Shown: positions 1-8,680 of the stretch, in pieces
How positions within the stretch are numbered: position 1 is the stretch's first letter
Layout: every line of letters begins with the position of its first letter
Assembly: GCA_016840065.1 (NCBI GenBank)
Contig: JAEOTB010000115.1
Span: 1 to 51,111 of the forward strand
Length of the DNA: 51,111 nucleotides
Origin: Candidatus Hermodarchaeota archaeon
GTDB lineage: Archaea > Asgardarchaeota > Hermodarchaeia > Hermodarchaeales > Hermodarchaeaceae
Reading direction: 5' to 3'
The notes under the pieces: model-generated
Told to the model about the DNA's origin: nothing
Database searches by the model: none
What the model saw: only the letters and a program-made list of their open reading frames with translations
Position numbers and translations under genes: made by a program

Positions 1-1017
1 TACGGCATCGGACTCATAGGTATCGGCGCTCTAACCCACACCGGGAATAATGTTGCTATGGATAGTTTTGGCCCCATCGCGGATAATGCGGGTGGGATTG
101 GTGAGATGGCTGGCGCGTCTAAGGAGTCTCGTAAGGTGCTGGCTGACCTTGATGCAGTGGGTAACACGACGAAGGCAATTACGAAGAGCATTGCCATTTC
201 GTCTGCAGTGATTGCTGCGGTGACCTTGTTTGCCAGTTTCATTGTGGATGTGGGTCGCGTCGCTGACTCGCTGGGTATGACTAATCCGTTGGAGGCTGGT
301 ATCCGGATTGATTATCCGCTCGTGTTCACTGGACTTCTTGTTGGTGCTGCCTTGCCTTGGCTGTTTTCGGCGTTGACCATCCGGGCGGTCGGGCGTGCAG
401 CCGGACAAATCGTGACTGAGGTCCGGAGGCAACTGAAGCTTCCTGGTATCATGTCTGGTAAGAGGAAGCCGGATTACTCTCGGGCAGTTTCCATCAGTAC
501 CACTGCTGCCCAGAAGGAGCTGGTCTCGTTGACGGTGATTTCTGTGGCTCTGCCCTTGCTGATTGGGCTGATACTACCAATCGATTCTCTGGGCGGATTC
601 CTTGGCGGCATCATCCTGTCAGGGTTACTGCTGGCTGTTTACATGGCCATAACTGGCGGCGCGTGGGATAACGCCAAGAAGTACATCGAGGAAGAAGAAA
701 TCGACCTCGAGGCTGGTACTGGTAAGGGGTCTTTCAGGCATAAGTCGTCGGTTGTGGGTGATACGGTTGGTGATCCGTTGAAGGATACTGCGGGTCCGGC
801 GTTGAATCCGATGATCAAGATTGTGAATCTTATCAGCTTGTTGGCGGCGCCTATCCTTGTTCAGTACCGGTATCTGGCGTTTCAGCTGGGCGACCAGATT
901 GCCTTCATCGGGATTCTTGTTGCTTCTTTGGTGTTGTTGTTGGCGCTTGTTTGGTCCTATCGGACTAGTAAGCGTCCGGCTCCCAGCCTTGGAATTCCAT
1001 GGGAGTCAACAGATTAG
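1..1017 (+). CDS. hppA: Membrane-bound proton-translocating pyrophosphatase, C-terminal part (5' end outside window)
   Basis: The reading frame is open from base 1, so the gene starts upstream; the ATG at 58 is internal. The protein couples hydrolysis of pyrophosphate to ion pumping across the membrane. Family motifs are clear: DSFGPIADNAGG near the start, DAVGNTTKA, then GGAWDNAKKYIE and VVGDTVGDPLKDTAGP, which carry the Asp and Lys residues that bind Mg-pyrophosphate. Several hydrophobic helices separate these motifs. In the GNTT signature a Lys follows directly and a Thr stands three residues later; in this family that pair marks the potassium-independent, usually proton-pumping, class. 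The frame ends at 1017 (TAG) and the next gene begins about 95 bases later. Family assignment is secure; the ion class is inferred from the two residues. Confidence 0.95.
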   Translation, partial: YGIGLIGIGALTHTGNNVAMDSFGPIADNAGGIGEMAGASKESRKVLADLDAVGNTTKAITKSIAISSAVIAAVTLFASFIVDVGRVADSLGMTNPLEAGIRIDYPLVFTGLLVGAALPWLFSALTIRAVGRAAGQIVTEVRRQLKLPGIMSGKRKPDYSRAVSISTTAAQKELVSLTVISVALPLLIGLILPIDSLGGFLGGIILSGLLLAVYMAITGGAWDNAKKYIEEEEIDLEAGTGKGSFRHKSSVVGDTVGDPLKDTAGPALNPMIKIVNLISLLAAPILVQYRYLAFQLGDQIAFIGILVASLVLLLALVWSYRTSKRPAPSLGIPWESTD

Positions 1018-1111
1018 CCATCACCAAGAACTTCACGCTTAAGCCAGTGGAACAACAGAATCCCCGTAAGCCTTTTAGGAAGGTCTTATTATAGAGGGTT
1101 TTCTCCGAGGG

Positions 1112-1765
1112 ATGACTATGTCACCTGGAAAAGAATACATCGATTTTCAAGTCCATTCCCGAGTACCAAACGAATTAGGGTTCAACTTCCTACCAGGCAA
1201 GGATAATGATTTCCCCGTGGTAGTGACAAAGTTTCCGTCTACTTTGCTAGTACGGTTAAGAGTTGAGAACCCGAATGTCTGGAGCTGGTGGCACAAGAAC
1301 AAGATGGTAGAATGTACTTGGAGAGGTGCTGCTGGGGACGACCGCGGCTGGCTACCTATCCCACACGGTGCATTATTCATTGGTCTTTGGCCGTTGAGCC
1401 TGATACCCTTGCCAGACACCCTAGTGGAAATCACTAATCCAGTGGTAATCCATAACTCGATTCATTATACATCAAAGGTCGGGAAAGCCTTTGGAACGGG
1501 TGAGTGGGTGAAGCTTACCTTTCCCACAGAGACTGCTGATGGACGAAAGTTAGAGCCAAGTGTGCTGGTGTTCGGTATGAATGATGACTTTGGCACCTTT
1601 GGAGATAATTATGGTATTCTTCATCTTGATGTCAAGCTTGACTTTGAACCTGATCCAGAAGCTCTGAAGTTCCCATTTCCGCAGAACAACATCATCGATT
1701 TCCCCCTGTCGCTTCACTCAAAGATTGCCGCTCTTCGCAGCACCTTGATCAAGATTACAGACTAG
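1112..1765 (+). CDS. Hypothetical protein, 217 residues
   Basis: I do not recognise this protein. It has no signal peptide, membrane helix or cysteine motif. It is rich in aromatic residues (a WSWWHK stretch near residue 55) and in Pro and beta-favouring residues, suggesting a soluble all-beta fold. The ATG at 1112 is preceded by GAGG at 1107-1110, too close for an ideal ribosome site; an in-frame ATG at 1118 would be better spaced. It stands alone between the pyrophosphatase and the acyl-CoA dehydrogenase on the same strand. Codon use looks like the neighbours, so it is probably a real gene of unknown role. Confidence 0.7.
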   Translation: MTMSPGKEYIDFQVHSRVPNELGFNFLPGKDNDFPVVVTKFPSTLLVRLRVENPNVWSWWHKNKMVECTWRGAAGDDRGWLPIPHGALFIGLWPLSLIPLPDTLVEITNPVVIHNSIHYTSKVGKAFGTGEWVKLTFPTETADGRKLEPSVLVFGMNDDFGTFGDNYGILHLDVKLDFEPDPEALKFPFPQNNIIDFPLSLHSKIAALRSTLIKITD

Positions 1766-1887
1766 CATTCAACTAGCCTGTCAAGTCTAACTTGTTCCTT
1801 GGGAGTGGGATTAAGGCAGCCTCAGCACGAGCTACAGACTTTTAAGCGATTGAAGAGTTATTCGCTTTCGCTGAAGTGGTGGAAGCC

Positions 1888-3102
1888 ATGGTTGACTTTT
1901 CATTATCAAAACATGAAAAAGAACTCTTTGAGAAGGCAATGGAGTTCACACGTAAATACATAACACCTAATGCCCGAGAGCTAGAAGAAGCGAACGAGTT
2001 TCCCTGGGAAATCGCCCAGAAAGCCAAGGAGGCAGGGCTTATGCACCTCCATATTCCCAAGGATATTGGTGGTCAGGGTTATACCCTGTTTGAGGAGACC
2101 CTCATTGCCGAAGCGATTGGGTACGGTGATGCAGGTGTTGCCACAACCTTGTTGGCGGATAACCTAGCCTTTACACCAATCCTTATCGGTTCCACGCAGG
2201 AACAATTGGAGAAGTACATCAAGCCGCTAGCCAGCGACCCTAAGGTGAAGCTGGGTGCATTCTGTTTAACTGAACGCGTTGCAGGATCCGATGCCGCAGC
2301 CATAAAGACCGTGGCTGAAAAGGATGGGGATGAATGGGTTATTAATGGGCACAAATGCTTTGCCACCAGTGGTCACGTGGCATCGATTCTCTCAGTCTTT
2401 ACGACCACCGACCCCGAGCAAGGCTACAAGACGATGGCCTGCCACATGGTCCCTGCAGATGCCCCTGGTGTAAAAATCGGGTTCCTCGAGAACAAAATGG
2501 GACAAAGCGCGTCATTTCAGTGTGAAATTGAATTTAAGGATGTCAGAGTCCCCGCCGACTGCATTCTAGGTAAGGTAGGGGATGGCTTCAAGATTGCCAT
2601 GCAGACTCTCGACAAGACACGAGCCTCAATTGCAGCGATTGGAGTGGGCGTTGCCCAACGAGCCGTCCACGAGGCTGCCAAATTCGCCAACCACCGCAGA
2701 CAGTTCGGGCAGAAAATCGGTAAATTCCAGGGCATCGCTTTCCTTCTAGCCGACATGGAAGCTAGGGCAATGGCTGCCCGCTGGGCTACCCGCTACGCCG
2801 CATGGCTCGCAGACAAAGGAATGCGAAACAGCAAGGAGTCCTCGTTAGCTAAGGTCCTCGCCACCGACGCCGCAATGCTGAACGCCACAGACTGCGTCCA
2901 AATCATGGGAGGCTACGGATACCTTCGGGAATACCCTGCAGAACAAATGATGCGCGGAGCCAAACTCCTCCAAATCTACGAAGGCACAAATCAAATCCAG
3001 CGTGTTGTCGCCAGTGGTCTTATCCTAAAAGAATCCAAAGAAATCGATACAGGATTTCGTCTCAAGTATGACGGAAAAGATGCGCCAAATCCATGGGAGT
3101 AA
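1888..3102 (+). CDS. Acyl-CoA dehydrogenase
   Basis: This FAD enzyme oxidises an acyl-CoA to the 2,3-enoyl-CoA and passes electrons to an electron-transfer flavoprotein. The usual three domains are present: an N-terminal helical domain, a central beta domain with LTERVAGSDAAA and WVINGHKCFATSG, and a C-terminal helical domain with RRQFGQKIG and IMGGYGYLREYP. The Glu of IYEGTNQIQR is the catalytic base position of medium- and short-chain members. I place the start at the ATG at 1888 because GGTGG lies five to nine bases upstream; a GTG at 1876 would add four residues. Length is about 404 residues, normal for the family. With the acyl-CoA ligase at 6895-8553 it suggests fatty-acid metabolism. 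The substrate cannot be told from sequence. Confidence 0.95.
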   Translation: MVDFSLSKHEKELFEKAMEFTRKYITPNARELEEANEFPWEIAQKAKEAGLMHLHIPKDIGGQGYTLFEETLIAEAIGYGDAGVATTLLADNLAFTPILIGSTQEQLEKYIKPLASDPKVKLGAFCLTERVAGSDAAAIKTVAEKDGDEWVINGHKCFATSGHVASILSVFTTTDPEQGYKTMACHMVPADAPGVKIGFLENKMGQSASFQCEIEFKDVRVPADCILGKVGDGFKIAMQTLDKTRASIAAIGVGVAQRAVHEAAKFANHRRQFGQKIGKFQGIAFLLADMEARAMAARWATRYAAWLADKGMRNSKESSLAKVLATDAAMLNATDCVQIMGGYGYLREYPAEQMMRGAKLLQIYEGTNQIQRVVASGLILKESKEIDTGFRLKYDGKDAPNPWE

Positions 3103-3134
3103 CAAAGAAGGAACATTGCCCTTAGTTCTGGGGT

Positions 3135-3494
3135 CTAGCTGATCATTGCCTGCACGATCAGTTTGGCTAGTTGTGCTGATTCGTGACCTGCTCCTACGAT
3201 AACGAGTTCCCATCGTTTGACGAGTTCACGGAAGTCTGTTTTACCTGTGAATAGGTCTAGGAGGGTTTGGGCAGGTGCCTTGTATATCACGTCAGGAGAG
3301 GGAGAAACTCCATTCTTAACGCGCATTAGTCCTTCTCTGTCTAGAATTATGTGGAATGTACCTTTGTCCGTTTCGAGTTGTAGAATCTTACCATAGTAGG
3401 GTCCCACCCAGTTACGGACGAATTCTCGAAGATTAGCGCTTTCATTCACTCTTGTGATTAGTCCCTCGATGAGTTGCTGAAGCGGATTAGACAC
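3135..3494 (-). CDS. SCP2 sterol-carrier-like protein
   Basis: A 119-residue protein with the pattern of the SCP2 lipid-binding fold: an N-terminal helix, beta strands around GTFHIILDREG, the PSPDVIYKAPAQTLLDLFTGKTD segment typical of the family (hydrophobic strand, then TLL-x-L-x-TGK), and a C-terminal amphipathic helix. These proteins bind fatty acyl chains or other lipids in a hydrophobic tunnel. It lies just after the convergent acyl-CoA dehydrogenase and downstream of the two small ribbon-helix-helix genes and the nitroreductase on the minus strand, with about 25 bases between it and the next gene. The fold is fairly clear; the ligand is unknown. Confidence 0.75.
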   Translation of the reverse strand: MSNPLQQLIEGLITRVNESANLREFVRNWVGPYYGKILQLETDKGTFHIILDREGLMRVKNGVSPSPDVIYKAPAQTLLDLFTGKTDFRELVKRWELVIVGAGHESAQLAKLIVQAMIS

Positions 3495-3519
3495 ATCTAT
3501 TATCTCCTATTGTTGCTTC

Positions 3520-3789
3520 CTATTCTTTCTGTATCCATTTCCTGAGCGCTTCTAGAGCTGCCTCGTTGACGTTTCGTGCACTGATATCTCCTTTGCGCGC
3601 TCGTACTTTCGTGAGAAAAGCCTGGTACAACTCACTTTCCAACTGAAGTACAACCCTTCCCATCCGATTCTTAACAAGGGATTCAGCGATGTACTTGTTG
3701 TGGCGGATTGATTTGGTTTCGATGTCTTCTAGTTCCAGATGGGGGTAGCCTGGCCACTCACCATCAGGTGCTTTTCTATACCGCGTCAT
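3520..3789 (-). CDS. Small protein with ribbon-helix-helix-like C-terminal half
   Basis: An 89-residue protein. The C-terminal half (about residues 43-89) has the layout of a ribbon-helix-helix DNA-binding domain: a strand RVVLQLESELY, a helix, a short turn, then NEAALEALRKWI. The N-terminal half is charged and aromatic, without a known domain. It sits nine bases downstream of another small gene of similar make-up (3799-4077), which itself starts just upstream of the nitroreductase stop, so these form a minus-strand operon. A DNA-binding or antitoxin-like role is possible, but no toxin is visible beside it. Confidence 0.65.
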   Translation of the reverse strand: MTRYRKAPDGEWPGYPHLELEDIETKSIRHNKYIAESLVKNRMGRVVLQLESELYQAFLTKVRARKGDISARNVNEAALEALRKWIQKE

Positions 3790-3798
3790 CTCTAAACT

Positions 3799-4077
3799 TC
3801 ACCTTCCATTTTCAACGTCAATTGATTGGTCACCAGGGAGTTTTACCAAACCTGGTTGGAAAGGCCACTCGACGACATATCGCATGCCGCGTTTTCCGTC
3901 AACATTTCCTCTCCTCCAGGTGCCAACATATACCTGGGCTCCGTAACCTTTCACGAATTCGCTGAGAATGAGGCGAGCAGCATCCTGCGGGGAGATATTT
4001 GCTTCCCGGGCTTTTTCTGCTAGCGCCTTCTCAACATCTTTGGTTAGAATTATCTTCATCGTGTTCTTTCCTCCCAT
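3799..4077 (-). CDS. Small protein with N-terminal ribbon-helix-helix-like segment
   Basis: A 92-residue protein, or 86 if it starts at the ATG at 4059. That second ATG follows a GGGAGG stretch about ten bases upstream, so the shorter form is a real alternative. The N-terminal 40 residues (KIILTKDVEKALAEKAR, then SPQDAARLILSEF) look like a strand followed by two helices, as in ribbon-helix-helix regulators. The rest is basic and aromatic, with a GTWRRGNVDGKRG loop. It lies between the nitroreductase (upstream, two bases away) and the 3520-3789 gene (downstream, nine bases away), so all are probably cotranscribed. I cannot name a function. Confidence 0.6.
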   Translation of the reverse strand: MGGKNTMKIILTKDVEKALAEKAREANISPQDAARLILSEFVKGYGAQVYVGTWRRGNVDGKRGMRYVVEWPFQPGLVKLPGDQSIDVENGR

Positions 4078-4079
4078 CT

Positions 4080-4850
4080 CTACTTGTCCTTGGAGCTCTT
4101 TCGTAATGCCTTACGCACATAAGGAATGCCCCACCGTTCCTCGTAGAAGCTGCTCTCAAGGGGGAACCTAGATGGACCCAGCATGCGGGGCTTCTCAGGA
4201 ATCCCGATACAAAAGGCTGCGAGTGGAGTCCAGGTTCGGGGGATTCCCAGTTTCTCGCAGATATATTCCACATGCCTTTTATCGGCAAAGGGTACGGCCT
4301 GATATGCGCAGGCGTAGCCCATGGAGTGAGCGACTAGCCACATGTTCAGGACACCCATCCCAACGACAACACTGCCACACAGCTCATTCGGATACATCGC
4401 TGTGCTGTCGTGCCAAGTTTCTGAAGCGCAACACACAATCACAGCATCCGCCTTCTCTGGGTACCGGAAGAGTGAGCCATCCCTCATCTCCTCATAGGTT
4501 CCTGGTCGACTGGTATCGGGCATATACCAGAGCCGCCCCTGTGTAGCCTCGTAAGGGAAATTACCGAAAACATAACGGGCGGCTTCTTGGCTGATATCAG
4601 CGATCAGGCGTTTCATCTTCTCATCCTCTCTAATGACCAAAAACCTCCATTGTTGCATATTCTCTGGAGATGGCGCGTATCTTGCTGCGTCGAGGATGAG
4701 TTCGAGATCATCATCTGGGATTCGTTCACCAGTCATATGTCGTATGCTTCGGCGCATTCGGATTAGCTCGACTATCTTGTTGGTAGCTTCGTTTTGACCG
4801 CGAGACGGTGATTCCGGCTCTGCCTTGGTATCCTCTTTTACCTCCGTCAT
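4080..4850 (-). CDS. Nitroreductase-family FMN protein
   Basis: A 256-residue member of the FMN-dependent nitroreductase fold. The N-terminal signature RRSIRHMTGERIPDDDLELIL followed by AARYAPSPENMQQWRF supplies the FMN phosphate and ring contacts, and the helix near MGVLNMWLVAHSMGYACAY matches the dimer core of the family. The C-terminal segment AAFCIGIPEKP is the usual closing strand. The first 25 residues are charged and probably disordered. Such enzymes reduce nitro compounds, quinones or related substrates, and some act in cofactor metabolism; the substrate here is unknown. A TATA-like AT stretch on the minus strand (about 4897-4907) fits a promoter. Confidence 0.88.
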   Translation of the reverse strand: MTEVKEDTKAEPESPSRGQNEATNKIVELIRMRRSIRHMTGERIPDDDLELILDAARYAPSPENMQQWRFLVIREDEKMKRLIADISQEAARYVFGNFPYEATQGRLWYMPDTSRPGTYEEMRDGSLFRYPEKADAVIVCCASETWHDSTAMYPNELCGSVVVGMGVLNMWLVAHSMGYACAYQAVPFADKRHVEYICEKLGIPRTWTPLAAFCIGIPEKPRMLGPSRFPLESSFYEERWGIPYVRKALRKSSKDK

Positions 4851-4993
4851 GATAATCGACTCGTTGCTGGGTAAACTAGCTCACCCTTACACGGAGGCGT
4901 TATTTAATCATAGCCTAATAGTGAAAGAAACTACCTAAGAGTAGAGAAGCTAGGATCGCACTTCTAAGTGTGAAGCCTTATTGTTGAGGAGGT

Positions 4994-5746
4994 TTACTGG
5001 CTCTTACGTATGTGGAACACAAGCCCGTCAAGTTTCTCAAGAACTATGTCTACGGTTTGTTTTGGAATATCTATGGGGCTGGATTTAGTTAATGAGATGA
5101 TTTCCTTGAAAACGCTCGCAGCAACAGCTCTGTTGGACAGGTTATTCATAGTTATGTCCCGTGACTGTTCCAGTAGGTCTAACATGAACTCCTTTGGAAC
5201 CTTCTCACGTCTTCTCAGCTGAACAATTACATCCTGCAGTGTTTCAACAACACCAGCCACACGTTGGTCTGGAATATCTGATGGACGTCGAACAGAAGCA
5301 GAAGGTGTCGTAGTAGCCGGTGCAGGTTCGGCTGTAGCAGGGGCGAGAGTTGGGGCAGATGCAGCCGGAGCAGCTGACGCTGTTAATTCCGGAATAATCA
5401 TCTCAGCTACAATCTTTCTAACCCGACCATCTAGAGTTTCGATTAGATTCTGAAGCATTGGAACCATTGCGCCCTGAACCTGCTTCTCAGATATTCCACC
5501 ACCAACTTTAGAGATAGCATCTTGGAGTTGGTTAAGTCGTTGTTCCAAGGCGGCTATCTGTTGACCAAGTTGCTGAACAGCTTGAGTTGTCTGGGTATCG
5601 GAACCACTTGCGGTTTGAAGCGCCGCAATGGACTGGCTCAAAGCAGTAACCTGTTCACCCATCTTCTTCTGGGTTTGATAAACTTGGGCAAGGTATTGAA
5701 TTATACGTTTCAGTTCCTGTTCGCTTGAGGCGGGTGGCTCGGCCAT
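4994..5746 (-). CDS. Coiled-coil protein with Ala/Pro/Thr linker
   Basis: About 250 residues if started at the ATG at 5746, which has GGAG nine bases upstream; the open frame continues to 5794, but that extension looks untranslated. Residues 10-95 form heptad-like, Gln-rich coiled coil (KRIIQYLAQVYQTQ and QQLGQQIAALEQRLNQL). A low-complexity Ala/Pro/Thr linker follows at about residues 125-155. The C-terminal 95 residues are a folded helical domain (VETLQDVIVQLRRREKVPKEF onward). No membrane helix or signal peptide is seen. I do not recognise the family; a scaffold or adaptor role is a guess. Two AT-rich stretches upstream near 5812-5834 may hold its promoter. Confidence 0.75.
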   Translation of the reverse strand: MAEPPASSEQELKRIIQYLAQVYQTQKKMGEQVTALSQSIAALQTASGSDTQTTQAVQQLGQQIAALEQRLNQLQDAISKVGGGISEKQVQGAMVPMLQNLIETLDGRVRKIVAEMIIPELTASAAPAASAPTLAPATAEPAPATTTPSASVRRPSDIPDQRVAGVVETLQDVIVQLRRREKVPKEFMLDLLEQSRDITMNNLSNRAVAASVFKEIISLTKSSPIDIPKQTVDIVLEKLDGLVFHIRKSQ

Positions 5747-5886
5747 AAAATCAATCTCCGAATAAACTGTAAAATAACATAGGGAAATATGCATAATAAC
5801 CTTATGTCACCCTATATATTCGGCGCGCAATTTAAAGGAATCAGCAATCAATAGAGCTTTGACATTACAAGACGGGTAGCCATTTT

Positions 5887-6336
5887 TCAGGTGTCAATGG
5901 TTTCCACAGTCACATCGACAGGGATGCCTTGACGAACAGACGCAGTTACGATGCAGTAGTTCTCAAAGATATCCATGCATCTTTTTAGCCGCTTCTCGTC
6001 TTGTTCCTCAGTCGCAACTAGGATCTGCACCTGAATATTGTTTATTCGCCAGCGGCCATCTTCGTTTCGAGCGATGTTTGTTGTTACCTCAGCTCGGATA
6101 CTCTTTACTTCTAGTTTGCTGCGCTGCAGGCAGAACATCAAGCTAGCCGATAGGCAGTTCCCGACGGCAGCCGACAGTATTCGGCTTGCGTTTGGCTCTG
6201 AATCATGACCTACTGGTTCTGGCTCATCAATCGTTAAGGGCGCGTAGTGCTCCTTATCAAACCGGGCTAGAAACTCGAAGTCCCTAACCCGTTCGATTAC
6301 GATTGAAAAGGAGTGCTGTTCACTTTCGGGTGTCAA
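5887..6336 (-). CDS. OsmC/Ohr-like protein
   Basis: A 149-residue OsmC-fold protein. The two conserved cysteines are present: one in the helix AAVGNCLSASLMF, the second in ENYCIVTASVRQG. In this family they act as the peroxidatic and resolving cysteines that reduce organic hydroperoxides. Typical edges also match: a first sheet with EFLARFDKEHY and the final strand IPVDVTVET. The start codon overlaps the stop of the upstream membrane-protein gene by four bases, so the two are translationally coupled. OsmC-like proteins with unknown thiol chemistry are common in archaea, so peroxide reduction is the family expectation rather than shown. Confidence 0.88.
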   Translation of the reverse strand: MTPESEQHSFSIVIERVRDFEFLARFDKEHYAPLTIDEPEPVGHDSEPNASRILSAAVGNCLSASLMFCLQRSKLEVKSIRAEVTTNIARNEDGRWRINNIQVQILVATEEQDEKRLKRCMDIFENYCIVTASVRQGIPVDVTVETIDT

Positions 6337-6794
6337 TCTTCAGCACCAAATGATTGGGTTGCAGGACTTTCAGCACTCTTTGCCTTGAATTGGGCGAAAA
6401 GTGCAAAGAAGCAGCCGAGGATTCCTGGGGCTGGAAGGATTAGCATCAGTATAGCAGTCACCCAAATATAGGAAGTAAAGATTCCATAATAATGAAAGAA
6501 CAAGCCAAGTATGCCCAATCCGGCACCAACGCTTATTATGAATTTTCCGATTTTCGCCCTATCGGTTAGTAAGAGAATGGAACCTAGGATGACAACGAAG
6601 CCACCGAATGCCCCGATAAAGTTCAACACCGTTAGAAAAACGGTTATCACTAGCAGAATTTCAGGTGATACCGTGACTATCGTCAATGCCCACCCAAGGA
6701 GCCAACCCCACAATCCTGCACCACCCGTCATTCCGGATAGAATCATGAGGAGGCCGGCAATTATTCCTACAAAGAAAGGCAATTTGTTTCTCAT
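6333..6794 (-). CDS. Small integral membrane protein
   Basis: About 153 residues with four or five hydrophobic helices: FFVGIIAGLLMILSG, a second pair around ILLVITVFLTVLNFIGAFGG, then FIISVGAGLGILGLFF and a last helix ending ILGCFFALFAQF. A short polar tail follows. I prefer the ATG at 6794 because GGTG lies about six bases upstream; a TTG at 6806 is the longer alternative. The gene overlaps the OsmC gene by four bases. I do not know the family; it resembles small uncharacterised archaeal membrane proteins, and its coupling to OsmC is the only functional hint. Confidence 0.75.
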   Translation of the reverse strand: MRNKLPFFVGIIAGLLMILSGMTGGAGLWGWLLGWALTIVTVSPEILLVITVFLTVLNFIGAFGGFVVILGSILLLTDRAKIGKFIISVGAGLGILGLFFHYYGIFTSYIWVTAILMLILPAPGILGCFFALFAQFKAKSAESPATQSFGAED

Positions 6795-6894
6795 TGCATA
6801 CACCAATTACTCAGTATATTCCATTTAACCTGCTCTCACTAAATACTTCACGCTTCTCCAATAACTTCGTCCTAACAGGATAAGAATATAGTCT

Positions 6895-8553
6895 TCACGA
6901 ACTTCCCTGTTTCTCCAGATATTCCTCTCGCAACACCCGCCGGAGTGTTTTCCCGACCATGCTCTTCGGGAGTTCGGTTCGGAACTCGATGAATTCTGGG
7001 ACTTTATAGTAGGTGAGTCGTTCCTTGCAGAAAGCTTTGATTTCTTCTATTGTTGCGGTTTTGCCCTCCTTCAGGACAATGAAAGCCGCCACCGCTTCAC
7101 CACTTCTTTCTGAAGGAACACCAACCACTGATGCATCAGCTACTGCAGGATGCTCAAACAGAACCTCCTCCACTGTGCGTGGATAGATCTTGAAACCGGA
7201 TCGACTAATCATCTGCTTGAGCCGATCGACGATATAGAAGTAGCCGTCGTCGTCCATCCGTGCCATGTCACCTGTATGGAGCCAGCCATCTCGTAGCTGG
7301 TGGGCTGTCTCTTCGGGCTTGTTCCAGTACCCCTTCATTACCTGGGGTCCCTTGATGATGAGTTCGCCAATCTTGCCGACGGGGACATCCTTACCAGTCT
7401 GGGGATCGACAATCCTTGCTAACGTATTCGGAAAGGGCACTCCGATTGAGCCTTCCCGCTGTTTATCAAAGGGGGGCTTCTCCTGAATAGGATTGGCATG
7501 GGTTACTGGGCTAGCCTCTGTCAACCCGAAGCCTTCGACCAGGTTGGCGCCTGCAATCTCCTCAAACTTACGCGCGATAGCCATCGGAAGCGGCGCGGCA
7601 CCCGATAGACACGCTGTCAAGGAACTAAGGTCAAACTGCGCAAGGTCAGGATTGTTAATCAAAGAAGCATACAGAGTTGGGACACCAGGCATGAACCTCA
7701 CCTGGTATTTCGGAATATCCCGCAAGATTTGACCGATGTCAGGTCTGGGATGGAGGATAATTTTACCAGCTAGGAGGATAGTGTTTAACATGCAAACGGT
7801 CAAACCGAAGCTGTGGAAGAAGGGCAAGACTCCTAAGGTTGAATCACCTAAGCCGCGTTCTGCGAAGGATATCCACGCTCTGCACTGATAGGCGTTTGCC
7901 ACGAGATTCCGGTGGGTGAGCATAGCGCCCTTAGGAGTGCCTGTCGTGCCCCCAGTGTAAATTAGCACAGCGGGGGTTTCCTTTGTGTCGATTTGAATTT
8001 TGGGTGGTTTGGGCTCGGTTTTTTCTAGGAGTTCGCTCCAGAGATGATACCCTGGTACCTCAGGGAGTTCAAAGCTGACACGCATTCCCGGGAAGGCATC
8101 AGCCATGGTTGTTACGATTGTGTGTTTTACACTTGTTTCTTCACGGATTTTTGCGTAAGCATCATGCATGATGTCGATGACGACTAGGGCTTTGACGCCG
8201 GAGTCGTTGAGTTGGAACTTCATTTCTGGTGGTGTGTGGAGAGGGTTTATGAGCGTGGCAATTGCCCCTGCTTTGAGGATGCCGAAAAAGGCGATGGGGA
8301 ACTGGGGCATATTTCCTAGTATTATTCCAACGACATCGCCTGGTTTGACGCCCATTTTGACAAGGGCGGTGGCGAAGCGGTCGGCTTTTTCGTTAACTTC
8401 GCTATATTTAACCTCATTACCAAGGAATACACAACAAGTGTTGTCGGGGAAGTCACGTGCTGAATCTTCCAGGAGGGTCTGAAGAGGAAAACTGGGGATC
8501 TCAATTTCTGCTGGTACATCGGGCTCGTAGAACTTTAACCAAGGCTTTTCCAT
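6895..8553 (-). CDS. Long-chain fatty acid-CoA ligase (AMP-forming)
   Basis: This enzyme of the adenylate-forming superfamily activates a fatty acid with ATP and transfers it to CoA. The ATP loop YTGGTTGTPKG, the GFGLTEASP motif, the hinge region GWLHTGDMARMDDDGYFYIVD and the C-terminal catalytic Lys of PKSMVGKTLRR are all intact. I set the start at the ATG at 8553, where AGGTGG lies six bases upstream and the protein begins MEKPWLKFYEPD as in relatives; the frame is open to 8703 but would overlap the divergent gene at 8681. Length is about 552 residues, normal for the family. It may feed the acyl-CoA dehydrogenase at 1888-3102. The exact chain length used is not visible. Confidence 0.93.
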   Translation of the reverse strand: MEKPWLKFYEPDVPAEIEIPSFPLQTLLEDSARDFPDNTCCVFLGNEVKYSEVNEKADRFATALVKMGVKPGDVVGIILGNMPQFPIAFFGILKAGAIATLINPLHTPPEMKFQLNDSGVKALVVIDIMHDAYAKIREETSVKHTIVTTMADAFPGMRVSFELPEVPGYHLWSELLEKTEPKPPKIQIDTKETPAVLIYTGGTTGTPKGAMLTHRNLVANAYQCRAWISFAERGLGDSTLGVLPFFHSFGLTVCMLNTILLAGKIILHPRPDIGQILRDIPKYQVRFMPGVPTLYASLINNPDLAQFDLSSLTACLSGAAPLPMAIARKFEEIAGANLVEGFGLTEASPVTHANPIQEKPPFDKQREGSIGVPFPNTLARIVDPQTGKDVPVGKIGELIIKGPQVMKGYWNKPEETAHQLRDGWLHTGDMARMDDDGYFYIVDRLKQMISRSGFKIYPRTVEEVLFEHPAVADASVVGVPSERSGEAVAAFIVLKEGKTATIEEIKAFCKERLTYYKVPEFIEFRTELPKSMVGKTLRRVLREEYLEKQGSS

Positions 8554-8680
8554 TTTCTTCCACCTTTCAATAGAATACTCAACCTTGTGTGCTTGTAGAT
8601 AAAAAGGATTATTCTTGCCATGCATCTTTTCACCTAGGATAAAGAAGACCATTATAAGCAGAGGGTGATATGGTTGAGTT

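Noticed and set aside
31..432. A 133-codon minus-strand open frame at the window start
   Set aside because: It is antisense to the pyrophosphatase and has no protein-like features.
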